Shown: positions 8,519 through 15,509 of the stretch, one piece after another | Position numbering within the stretch: position 1 is the first letter of the stretch | How the letters are laid out: each line of letters opens with the position of its first letter | Assembly: GCA_049700195.1 (NCBI GenBank) | Contig: JBNAVY010000018.1 | Location: forward strand, 1-40,663 | Source: JBNAVY01 sp049700195 | GTDB lineage: Bacteria > Bacillota > Thermoanaerobacteria > Thermoanaerobacterales > Thermoanaerobacteraceae | DNA: 40,663 nucleotides | Reading direction: 5' to 3' | Made by a program: the position numbers and the translations under genes | The notes under the pieces: generated by a model | Seen by the model: only the letters and a program-made list of their open reading frames with translations | What the model was told of the DNA's origin: nothing | Database searches by the model: none

Positions 8519-9484
8519 TTATTCCCCCCTCAAAACACATCCATATGCAGGTAAAAAATATATATATTCCTGATTATCTGGAATTATAATAGGAATTTTA
8601 AAAAAAGCTTCTAAATATTCCTTTATACCAAAGAGCTTGGATGTTCCTCCTATCAGATAGACTTTTTCAATTGCTTTATGATATAAAGAAGAATAAAAAT
8701 CAAATATCCTGCTTAATTCTGCAATTAAGTTATCTAAAGAATTCTCAAACTCTTTTTTCAGATTTAATATATGCTCATCATCTGACAGTAAAATATTTTT
8801 TTGTAATTTATATTCTTCAGCTTTATCAAAATCTATATTTAATTCATTTACTATTTTAAATGTGAATTCATTACCTCCAAAATCAATTGGCCTGCTGAAA
8901 ATAAAAGATTTATTTTCAAAAACAGTTAAATTAGTAAGGTTAGAACCAATATCAACTATTACTACTGTCCCATCTAAATTAACAAGTTTTTTAAATGCCT
9001 TAAACAGACTATTGCTATAAACATCGATTGCTTCAATGTTCAGTTTCAAAAGCTCTGAAAGCTTTACATAATCATATATTATATCTTTAGGTGATGCTGC
9101 AATCATTACTCTTACAAAATTATCTCCATCTGAAGAATCCCCTAAAAACCTGTAATCATAAACATATTGGCTGATATCAGGTATATATTGTTCAACTTCG
9201 TAAGATAATGCAGTTCTTATTTCTTCTTCTTTCATTTTAGGTAGTTTTATTTCTCTAATTATATTATGAGAGCTAGAAATTGTAAAGCAGATTGTTTTAT
9301 CTTTAATATTATTTTTCTTTAATAAATTCTTAATATCATCAGCTATTGAATTCACATCAGAAATTTTTCCATTATATATAGAATTAACTGGTGTTCTTTG
9401 ATTTTTTTTAATTCTATTAAAATCTCCCTTTTTATTAGTTTCAATCAGTTTTATATTAAAGTTTCCTATTTCAATACCTAGCAT
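8519..9484 (-). CDS. pilM: Type IV pilus assembly protein PilM, actin-like ATPase
   Basis: Cytoplasmic FtsA/actin-fold protein that links the PilNO membrane complex to the motor. The 321-residue protein shows the phosphate-1 loop (LGIEIGNFNIKLIE), an SHS2-type insertion including LSYEVEQYIPD, a phosphate-2 loop (VVIVDIGSNLTNLTVF) and the adenosine motif VYLIGGTSKLFGIKEYL. It lies between comFB and pilN, in the standard M-N-O order. The ATG is well placed behind AGGAGG. Confidence 0.94.
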   Translation of the reverse strand: MLGIEIGNFNIKLIETNKKGDFNRIKKNQRTPVNSIYNGKISDVNSIADDIKNLLKKNNIKDKTICFTISSSHNIIREIKLPKMKEEEIRTALSYEVEQYIPDISQYVYDYRFLGDSSDGDNFVRVMIAASPKDIIYDYVKLSELLKLNIEAIDVYSNSLFKAFKKLVNLDGTVVIVDIGSNLTNLTVFENKSFIFSRPIDFGGNEFTFKIVNELNIDFDKAEEYKLQKNILLSDDEHILNLKKEFENSLDNLIAELSRIFDFYSSLYHKAIEKVYLIGGTSKLFGIKEYLEAFFKIPIIIPDNQEYIYFLPAYGCVLRGE

Positions 9485-9493
9485 TTCGTCCTC

Positions 9494-9754
9494 CTAATGC
9501 CTTCTGTTATTATTTACTTTAATAGCAGCCATAGTAATTGCTTTTATAATATCTACTTCAAATTGCCTGACCAATTCATTTGTCTTTACAAACAATTCAC
9601 CTTGTTCAGTAACAACATATTTCGGCGGCAGATTATTAAGCGCCAGTGCTTTAATGTCCATCCTACATCTGTCACATTTACAAACATCCATATCTTTCAA
9701 AACCTTGTCAAGCATTTCATCAACAGCATCTTCCATATAATTTTTTAAATACAT
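9494..9754 (-). CDS. comFB: ComFB-family protein, candidate cyclic-dinucleotide receptor
   Basis: An 86-residue protein of the late-competence ComFB family. Visible hallmarks are the N-terminal helix NYMEDAVDEML, a cysteine cluster Cys25, Cys27, Cys30 (zinc binding in Bacillus ComFB), then ALALNNLPPKYVVT and a C-terminal helix. Recent work describes ComFB-domain proteins as c-di-GMP or c-di-AMP receptors, including cyanobacterial ones that affect pili; that this copy binds a dinucleotide is inference. A nearer upstream ATG at 9763 touches the AAGGAG site, while the ATG at 9754 is 9 nt from it, so 9754 is chosen. It sits inside the pilus operon between a minor pilin and pilM. Confidence 0.85.
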   Translation of the reverse strand: MYLKNYMEDAVDEMLDKVLKDMDVCKCDRCRMDIKALALNNLPPKYVVTEQGELFVKTNELVRQFEVDIIKAITMAAIKVNNNRRH

Positions 9755-9774
9755 TAAGACCATCTCCTTTTATA

Positions 9775-10428
9775 TTACTCTATTACTTGCGGTTCTTTAT
9801 ATATTGCCCATTTTTCAACAACAGGTGGCAATTGTGGATAATTACTATTTAAATAGGCTTTTGTATTAGCACTATTGCCTTGTTTTTCTATTAAAACATT
9901 GACACTATAATTAATTTCAGCATAACCATATCGTGTAATCCTTTTATATTTGCCTTCAGTTAATATTCTAAAAGTATATACCAGCATTTTTTCACCTGGG
10001 GTTTCAAAAACAGAAGGATCTGGAGTAGTTATCTGTATATCATCAATTTTATATTCCTGACCTAAATTACCGAGTTTTATCCATTGATCAATAGGTATAT
10101 TTAAAGCAGATATATCAATTAAACTACTAGCATTCTTTTTATATTGTATTTTTGTCCCATGTTTATTCGTAATTATATTTAACCAAAATTGACCTTTCCC
10201 GTTACCTTTATCGTTTTTCCCATAAGCATCTGAAAGAGAAATAGTAAACTCGCTTTTTACTTTTTCTAAACCAGCTTCTGCAGAGTATTTTGCTAAAAAA
10301 GAATCTTCATATGATTGTGATACTTTATAATTCATTATTGTCACTTCTAATACAGCTGCACTTAATACAGTAAGAAGCAAAATTATAATTAGTGTAAAAA
10401 TTAATGCAGAACCTTTTTCATTTGACAT
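9775..10428 (-). CDS. PilX-like minor pilin / pilus assembly protein
   Basis: A 217-residue single-pass protein with a PilX_N-type N-terminus: MSNEKGSALIFTLIIILLLT, then a long amphipathic helix. A prepilin-peptidase site would fall between Gly6 and Ser7. The residue at mature position 5 is Phe instead of the glutamate usual in pilins, as is common in PilX/GspK-like subunits. The remaining soluble domain has no further motif that I recognise. It follows a PilW-like gene by 4 nt and precedes comFB. A tip or initiation-complex pilin is the likeliest role. Confidence 0.78.
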   Translation of the reverse strand: MSNEKGSALIFTLIIILLLTVLSAAVLEVTIMNYKVSQSYEDSFLAKYSAEAGLEKVKSEFTISLSDAYGKNDKGNGKGQFWLNIITNKHGTKIQYKKNASSLIDISALNIPIDQWIKLGNLGQEYKIDDIQITTPDPSVFETPGEKMLVYTFRILTEGKYKRITRYGYAEINYSVNVLIEKQGNSANTKAYLNSNYPQLPPVVEKWAIYKEPQVIE

Positions 10429-10432
10429 AAAA

Positions 10433-10876
10433 TCACTTCCTTAAATAAAAATCTGTAGAAAGTGAAAACCTGTTAGAACCTTTATCATCACTTTGTCCAA
10501 TAATTTGTATTCTTAAAACATTTTTGTTTATATCTAAATTAAAACCATAAATTTTGACTGCCAATTCATGTCCTGTATTTTTGTCTTTATATAATACATG
10601 TTTTGCTTCATTTAATTTGATTTCAGTACCATCTATCTTAATGCCATGACCATTATCAATAATTTCAATACTATCATAACCTTTCTCTAACAAAGATACA
10701 ATATAATTCATAGCATAACGGACATTTTGTTCTATATCAACATTTTTTTGTGTAGATGTAAAGGATTTATAACCTGAATAATATAAAGAAGAGTATATAC
10801 TAAATACAATTCCTATTATTGCTAAAGTAACAATAAGTTCTATAAGAGTAAAACCATCTTCTTTTTTTACCACCAT
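10433..10876 (-). CDS. PilW-like minor pilin (prepilin-type signal)
   Basis: Begins MVVKKEDGFTLIELIV, a textbook class III prepilin leader: cleavage after Gly8, Phe at +1, Glu at +5, followed by a hydrophobic helix to about residue 30. The product is 147 residues with a beta-rich C-terminal domain. An earlier in-frame ATG (10888) lies within the preceding pilin gene; the later ATG at 10876 is preferred because GGTGG stands 5 nt before it and no ribosome site precedes the earlier one. The gene overlaps the upstream pilin by 10 nt. Confidence 0.82.
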   Translation of the reverse strand: MVVKKEDGFTLIELIVTLAIIGIVFSIYSSLYYSGYKSFTSTQKNVDIEQNVRYAMNYIVSLLEKGYDSIEIIDNGHGIKIDGTEIKLNEAKHVLYKDKNTGHELAVKIYGFNLDINKNVLRIQIIGQSDDKGSNRFSLSTDFYLRK

Positions 10877-11535
10877 TTTAACCACCATGGAATATTTATA
10901 TTTGATATCTGTGCTGCTTTTTCGCCTATTATCTTTAATTTTGTTATGCCATTTCTAATATAATTTATAACCATATTGCCAATATCTGTAATAATATTTT
11001 TAACGTTATTATTCCAACCAAGTTTATATATAACATAAACCAAAAATAAACTAGTCCATGTAGCTATTACTATAATTTTAATTAAATTTATAAAATAATC
11101 AATAAGGTTTTGGCTATTATTTTCACTGCTATTTCCTTCATTTGGTGGTAACTTAGGAGTATATAATGTTATTTGTGAAGATGGTGCAAGAGCATATATA
11201 TCATAAGAAGGCAGCTTAGAGTTAATTTTAAATACTTTAATATGATATTCCATTAAATCATTCCCTAAGTCTAGAGGCTCAGAGATTATTATATTAAAAC
11301 CATCGGGAATGGGGAATTTTTCTAAATCACTGTTAGACATTATATTTCCTGCTTTTATATTTTCTATAATAGATTGAGCAATTAATGCTTCTTTTGTTTT
11401 TATTCTTGAATCTTGTGAACTTATAACACTATTGCTAAAAATACCTAATAGGGGTATAGCAGCTATAGCAAATATTGCAATAGCAACAATTACTTCTATT
11501 AAAGTCATTCCCTTGTCGTTTTTTAAATGACTCAT
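10867..11535 (-). CDS. PilV-like minor pilin with an extra C-terminal membrane segment
   Basis: Prepilin leader MSHLKNDKGMTLIEVIVAI: cleavage after Gly9, Met at +1, Glu at +5, hydrophobic helix to about 33. The middle (about 40-130) resembles a small pilin domain. Unusually, a linker rich in Pro, Asn and Ser (126-143) is followed by a second strongly hydrophobic stretch at about 148-173, an amphipathic helix (175-210) and the Trp-rich end PWWLKWW. Ordinary pilins have only one membrane helix, so this one may stay anchored in the membrane or be a fusion. Gene order and spacing are otherwise those of a minor-pilin operon. Confidence 0.8.
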   Translation of the reverse strand: MSHLKNDKGMTLIEVIVAIAIFAIAAIPLLGIFSNSVISSQDSRIKTKEALIAQSIIENIKAGNIMSNSDLEKFPIPDGFNIIISEPLDLGNDLMEYHIKVFKINSKLPSYDIYALAPSSQITLYTPKLPPNEGNSSENNSQNLIDYFINLIKIIVIATWTSLFLVYVIYKLGWNNNVKNIITDIGNMVINYIRNGITKLKIIGEKAAQISNINIPWWLKWW

Positions 11536-11547
11536 TAAATTACCCCC

Positions 11548-12030
11548 TTAGTAATCACCTTTTAACATAATACGCCCTGTAGAAGGAACAAGTGTTATTT
11601 TTATTTCTTTTAAACTGTTTTTTAGTGTAATAGTAAGTCCTCCTGGAAAAGGTGTACCTGTTTCACTAAACTTTATTATCTCTTTATTTTTTATACTATC
11701 TTTTTTATTGTTATTTTTTTCTATGATAATCCCTTTTGGTAATTCTTTGATTTTAATACATTCGTCTTCATTGTATGTTTTAATATAATATCCTTTATTA
11801 TCAGGAAAAATTTCAAAATACAAAGTTTCTCTATTTGGATCTAATATACTTTTTTGCTGAATATACCTTAGATCATTTACAACTTCTTTAGCTGTAATAT
11901 TAAGTCTTAAAGATGATTTTTCTGGATTTAATAAATCTGAAGAAGGAAATATTATAATAAGCAAAACTGATAAAACTGCTAAAATAACTATAAGTTCTAT
12001 TAAGGTAAATCCATCTTCATCCATAATCAT
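11548..12030 (-). CDS. FimT/GspH-like pseudopilin
   Basis: Starts MIMDEDGFTLIELIVILAVL, with prepilin cleavage after Gly7, Phe at +1 and Glu at +5, and a GspH/FimT-type body of 160 residues (NDLRYIQQKSI after the N-terminal helix; TLVPSTGRIMLKGDY at the end). The ATG at 12030 is 4 nt and the internal ATG at 12024 is 10 nt from AGAGG, so the first two residues are uncertain. It follows pilD directly. Probably part of the minor-pilin priming complex. Confidence 0.85.
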   Translation of the reverse strand: MIMDEDGFTLIELIVILAVLSVLLIIIFPSSDLLNPEKSSLRLNITAKEVVNDLRYIQQKSILDPNRETLYFEIFPDNKGYYIKTYNEDECIKIKELPKGIIIEKNNNKKDSIKNKEIIKFSETGTPFPGGLTITLKNSLKEIKITLVPSTGRIMLKGDY

Positions 12031-12789
12031 CTATCCTCTTATGAGTTTAATATAAAAATTTAATATCTCATAACCATACATAATAGAAATAAAATATGAA
12101 AAAGCTATATATGGAGCAAATGGCATATAATCTTTTCTTCCCTTTATTTTTATAGCAATTAAAATCATTCCACCTAATGCACCAAATAAAACAGATAAAA
12201 ACAATATTAAAAGTGTAAGTTTCCACCCAACAAACAATCCAATTAATGCCATAAGTTTTATATCTCCTCCTCCCATCTCACCGCCAGAAATCAATGAAAT
12301 AATAAGGAGAATACCACCGCCAAGAGCCAAACCAAGTAAGTAATCTATATAGCCATAATTATACATTAAAATTCTAAATATTAATCCTCCAATTAATCCT
12401 GTAACTATTAATTTATTTGGTATAATTTTATGCTTCACATCAATAAAACTTATTGCAATTAAAATACAACCTAAAAATAAATAAGAAACAGCCTTTAAAT
12501 TTAGCCCAAATTTTATATAAATCAATAAAAATATTATTCCTGTAACTGCCTCAACAATTGGATACACAGCAGATATTTTTTCTTTGCAGTATCTGCATCT
12601 TCCTCTTAATAAAATATAACTTATTATTGGCATTAAATCAATACTGGAAAGTTCATGACCACAAACAGGACAGTGTGAAGGAGGATATACTATAGATTCC
12701 TTTCTTGGTACTCTATGTATTAAAACATTTAAAAAGCTTCCTATTATTGTACCTAATACAAAAATTAAAATATATAAAATTATTTTCAT
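12031..12789 (-). CDS. pilD: Prepilin peptidase / N-methyltransferase
   Basis: Polytopic membrane aspartyl protease that cleaves prepilin leaders and methylates the new N-terminus. The 252-residue protein has the N-terminal cytoplasmic methyltransferase-type segment with two zinc-binding CxxC pairs (Cys40/Cys43 and Cys65/Cys68) and the two catalytic aspartates: Asp117 in FIDVKHKIIPN and Asp176 in the GGGD motif of GEMGGGDIKLM. About seven hydrophobic segments follow the first helix. It lies immediately after the main pilin gene and before the minor pilins, its substrates. Confidence 0.95.
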   Translation of the reverse strand: MKIILYILIFVLGTIIGSFLNVLIHRVPRKESIVYPPSHCPVCGHELSSIDLMPIISYILLRGRCRYCKEKISAVYPIVEAVTGIIFLLIYIKFGLNLKAVSYLFLGCILIAISFIDVKHKIIPNKLIVTGLIGGLIFRILMYNYGYIDYLLGLALGGGILLIISLISGGEMGGGDIKLMALIGLFVGWKLTLLILFLSVLFGALGGMILIAIKIKGRKDYMPFAPYIAFSYFISIMYGYEILNFYIKLIRG

Positions 12790-12816
12790 ATCTTCCTCCT
12801 AAAAAAAGATTGTAAA

Positions 12817-12832
12817 GGGCACATATGTGCCC
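12817..12832 (-). terminator. Hairpin between pilA and pilD, possible partial terminator
   Basis: A perfect 16-base palindrome GGGCACATATGTGCCC lies just downstream of the main pilin gene, followed on the minus strand by TTTACAATC and, further on, a seven-T run. Hairpins at the pilin 3' end often stabilise pilin mRNA or trim read-through so that pilin exceeds minor subunits. The U-tract is displaced, so strength as a terminator is doubtful. Confidence 0.5.
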
Positions 12833-12857
12833 AAAATTATTTAATTTTTTAATCTTA

Positions 12858-13205
12858 CTATTGTGTTGATGTCGATTTTGTTAATGATACTTTCCCAGTT
12901 TTGCTATCATAACTAAATACATAATCTTTTTCCTGAGGTGTCGGTATCTCATCTATATATTTACCCTTAAGATCATTTAATGTAGTGGGATATGTTTCAT
13001 TGTTATCATAGTAATACCTATTTACAGCATCCTGTAAGATTTTTAAACTGGCATCATCAGCTTTTTCTTTAGCATTTGATAATGTACCTGTAAATTGAGG
13101 AACCGCAATTGCTGCCAGTACACCTAAGATTGCAATAACTACTATTAATTCAATTAATGTAAAACCTCTTTCGTCTTTATTTAATGCTTTTACAAACCAT
13201 GCCAT
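12858..13205 (-). CDS. pilA: Major type IV pilin, PilA/GspG-like
   Basis: The prepilin begins MAWFVKALNKDERGFTLIEL: cleavage after Gly14 leaves Phe at +1 and Glu at +5 and a mature pilin of 101 residues. The hydrophobic helix ends AAIAVPQF, with the helix-kinking Pro, and the body has GspG-like features (DAVNRYYYDNNETYPTTLNDL). The frame reaches 12 codons further upstream into the pilC end, but GGGGGTGA 5 nt before the ATG at 13205 fixes the start. No cysteine pair. Placed between pilC and pilD and trailed by a hairpin, as for a highly expressed pilin. Confidence 0.92.
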   Translation of the reverse strand: MAWFVKALNKDERGFTLIELIVVIAILGVLAAIAVPQFTGTLSNAKEKADDASLKILQDAVNRYYYDNNETYPTTLNDLKGKYIDEIPTPQEKDYVFSYDSKTGKVSLTKSTSTQ

Positions 13206-13227
13206 TTTTTCACCCCCTTTCCCAAAA

Positions 13228-14439
13228 TTAATTGCTAACAAAATTGTATATCTGAAATATAGGCATAATTATAGAAATAATTATGAATCCTACTACTACT
13301 GCCAAAACTACAATTATTAAAGGCTCCAAAAGTGTAGTCATCTGAGAAACTGATGTATCAACTTCACTGTCATAAAAATCAGCTGTTTTACTTAATATTT
13401 TATCTAAAGAGCCTGAATTTTCGCCAATATTTATCATCTGTATCACCATCGGTGGAAATATATTTAAACTCTTTAAAGGTTCAGATAGAGCCATACCCTT
13501 TTTTATATCATCTTGGGCATTTCTTAAACCTTCTGCTACAAATGTATTTCCAACAACTTTTTCAATAACCTCCATAGATTTTATAAGGGGTATTCCTGCA
13601 TTTATAAGTGCAGCAAGAGTACGAGTAAACCTTGTTGTTATAATTTTTCTGTTTAAAGGTCCAAATACTGGTATATTTAAAACAAGTTTGTCATAAAAAA
13701 ATTTGCCCCTTTTAGTATTTAATATTTTTATAAAAACATATATAATTAATAAAATAACTCCGATAAATAAATACCAGTACCTTGTCAAATAATAACTTAT
13801 AGTCAAAAGTATAATCGTTGGCAGCGGCAGTTGCGCACCTGCATCTTTAAACATTCCTATAAAAATCGGCAATACATTTGTGATTAAAAATATAACAACA
13901 AAAATAGCGACTATTGTAACAATCGCAGGATATGTAAGGGCTGATTTTACTTTCTGATTTAATTCATTTTCTTTTTCAAAATGGTCAGATAGATCATTCA
14001 TTACTTTATCAAGAGTACCACTAACTTCACCTGCTTCTACCATATTAAACAGTAAAGGAGGGAAAATATCACTGTGTCTTCTCATTGAATCAGAAAGAGT
14101 ACCACCTTTTTGTACATCTTCATATATTTGATTTAATGCTTTTTTAAACTTCTTATTTTCTGTCTGTTCTTTAATTGTAGCTAAAGATGATACTATAGGA
14201 AGCCCCGCATTTATAAGGGTTGAAAACTCTCTGCAAAAAACAGCTATATCTTTAATCTTTACCTTTTTAAAAGAAGAAAAGTCTAAAACATCTTGCTTTA
14301 TAATTTCTTCTTTTAAATCTATGATAAAGTAATTTTTGCTTTTCAATTCATCAATACATTGTGCTTTTGAATCTTTTTCTAGACTGCCTGTTAAAAGTTC
14401 ACCAGACATATTCTTTACTTTGTATTTATACAAAGCCAT
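13228..14439 (-). CDS. pilC: Type IV pilus inner-membrane platform protein PilC
   Basis: Polytopic platform protein on which the PilB and PilT motors act. The 403-residue product is full length, with two repeated T2SSF domains (about 70-190 and 270-395); each shows the family motif, VFCREFSTLINAGLPIV and RFTRTLAALINAGIPLI. Hydrophobic segments lie near 170-190, 215-235 and 370-395. It begins 10 nt after pilT, with an AGGAG site. Confidence 0.96.
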   Translation of the reverse strand: MALYKYKVKNMSGELLTGSLEKDSKAQCIDELKSKNYFIIDLKEEIIKQDVLDFSSFKKVKIKDIAVFCREFSTLINAGLPIVSSLATIKEQTENKKFKKALNQIYEDVQKGGTLSDSMRRHSDIFPPLLFNMVEAGEVSGTLDKVMNDLSDHFEKENELNQKVKSALTYPAIVTIVAIFVVIFLITNVLPIFIGMFKDAGAQLPLPTIILLTISYYLTRYWYLFIGVILLIIYVFIKILNTKRGKFFYDKLVLNIPVFGPLNRKIITTRFTRTLAALINAGIPLIKSMEVIEKVVGNTFVAEGLRNAQDDIKKGMALSEPLKSLNIFPPMVIQMINIGENSGSLDKILSKTADFYDSEVDTSVSQMTTLLEPLIIVVLAVVVGFIIISIIMPIFQIYNFVSN

Positions 14440-14449
14440 AAAACCACTC

Positions 14450-15505
14450 CTATATAATTCGTGAAAAATTTTCTTGATCTACAGAATATGTAAGTGCATC
14501 CTCCATAGATATTAAACCACGTTTTAACAGCATAGATAAAGACATATCCATTGTTATCATCCCAAATTTATTCCCTGTTTGTATTGCAGATTGTATCTGA
14601 AAAGTTTTTCCCTCTCTTATCAAGTTTCTAATAGCTGGTGTTGCAATCATTAATTCAACTGCAACTACTCTACCGCTATTATCTTTTTTAGGTATAAGCT
14701 GCTGTGATATTATACCTTCTAATACATTTGAAAGCTGAATTTTAATCTGCTGTTGCTGATGTGGAGGAAAAACATCTATTATTCTATCAATTGTTTTAGC
14801 AGCACCTATTGTATGAAGAGTAGATAAGACAAGATGCCCTGTTTCTGCAGCAGTAATAGCAATCTGAATTGTTTCTAAATCTCTCATTTCTCCTACAAGT
14901 ATTACATCAGGGTCTTCTCTTAGAGCGGCTCTTAAGGCAGAAGCATAAGATACAGCATCATGGCCGATTTCTCTTTGATTTACTATACTTTTTTTGTGTT
15001 TATGCAGATATTCTATTGGATCTTCTAATGTAAGAATATGACATGTCCTTTCAGAGTTTATTATATCAACTATTGAAGCAAGTGTAGTCGATTTACCACT
15101 ACCTGTCGGGCCAGTAACTAAAATAAGACCTCTGGTTTTTTTAGACAGATCTTTTAAAAGATTAGGAAGCCCTAATTCCTCAATTGTAGGTATATTAAGA
15201 GCAACTGACCTAATAGCAAGACTATATGTACCTCTTTGTTTGTAAATATTTATTCTAAATCTTCCAAGACCTTTTACAGAATAAGATAAATCAATATCTC
15301 CATTTTCTTTTAGCTTTTCAATTTGTTCGCTGGAAAGAATATCTTTTGCAAATTCTTCAGTTTGAGATGGATTTAAAGGTTTGTCATCAATTTTTTGTAA
15401 GTAACCATTTATTCTTAATACTGGTGGAACTCCAACGGTTATATGTAGATCTGAAGCTTTTTTTTCTACAACTAAATTTAATAGTTCTGAAATACTCATA
15501 TTCAT
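14450..15505 (-). CDS. pilT: Pilus retraction ATPase PilT
   Basis: Hexameric ATPase that depolymerises the pilus and drives twitching and DNA uptake. In a 351-residue product, Walker A GPTGSGKST lies at 132-140, the Asp box LTLEDPIE near 158-165, Walker B VILVGEMRD near 201-209, and the His box AAETGHLVLSTLHT near 219-232. It lacks the long N-terminal domain of PilB. In-frame ATGs occur at 15520, 15505 and 15499; GAGG lies 9 nt before 15505, which also clears the pilB stop by 4 nt, so 15505 is preferred. PilT next to PilB predicts dynamic, retractable pili. Confidence 0.94.
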   Translation of the reverse strand: MNMSISELLNLVVEKKASDLHITVGVPPVLRINGYLQKIDDKPLNPSQTEEFAKDILSSEQIEKLKENGDIDLSYSVKGLGRFRINIYKQRGTYSLAIRSVALNIPTIEELGLPNLLKDLSKKTRGLILVTGPTGSGKSTTLASIVDIINSERTCHILTLEDPIEYLHKHKKSIVNQREIGHDAVSYASALRAALREDPDVILVGEMRDLETIQIAITAAETGHLVLSTLHTIGAAKTIDRIIDVFPPHQQQQIKIQLSNVLEGIISQQLIPKKDNSGRVVAVELMIATPAIRNLIREGKTFQIQSAIQTGNKFGMITMDMSLSMLLKRGLISMEDALTYSVDQENFSRII

Positions 15506-15509
15506 TTTA

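Noticed and set aside
12817..12840. Second c-di-GMP-II aptamer suggested by TTGGGCAC downstream of pilA
   Set aside because: Only this short string matches; the AGUGCAACCG block is missing and the region is a simple palindrome.
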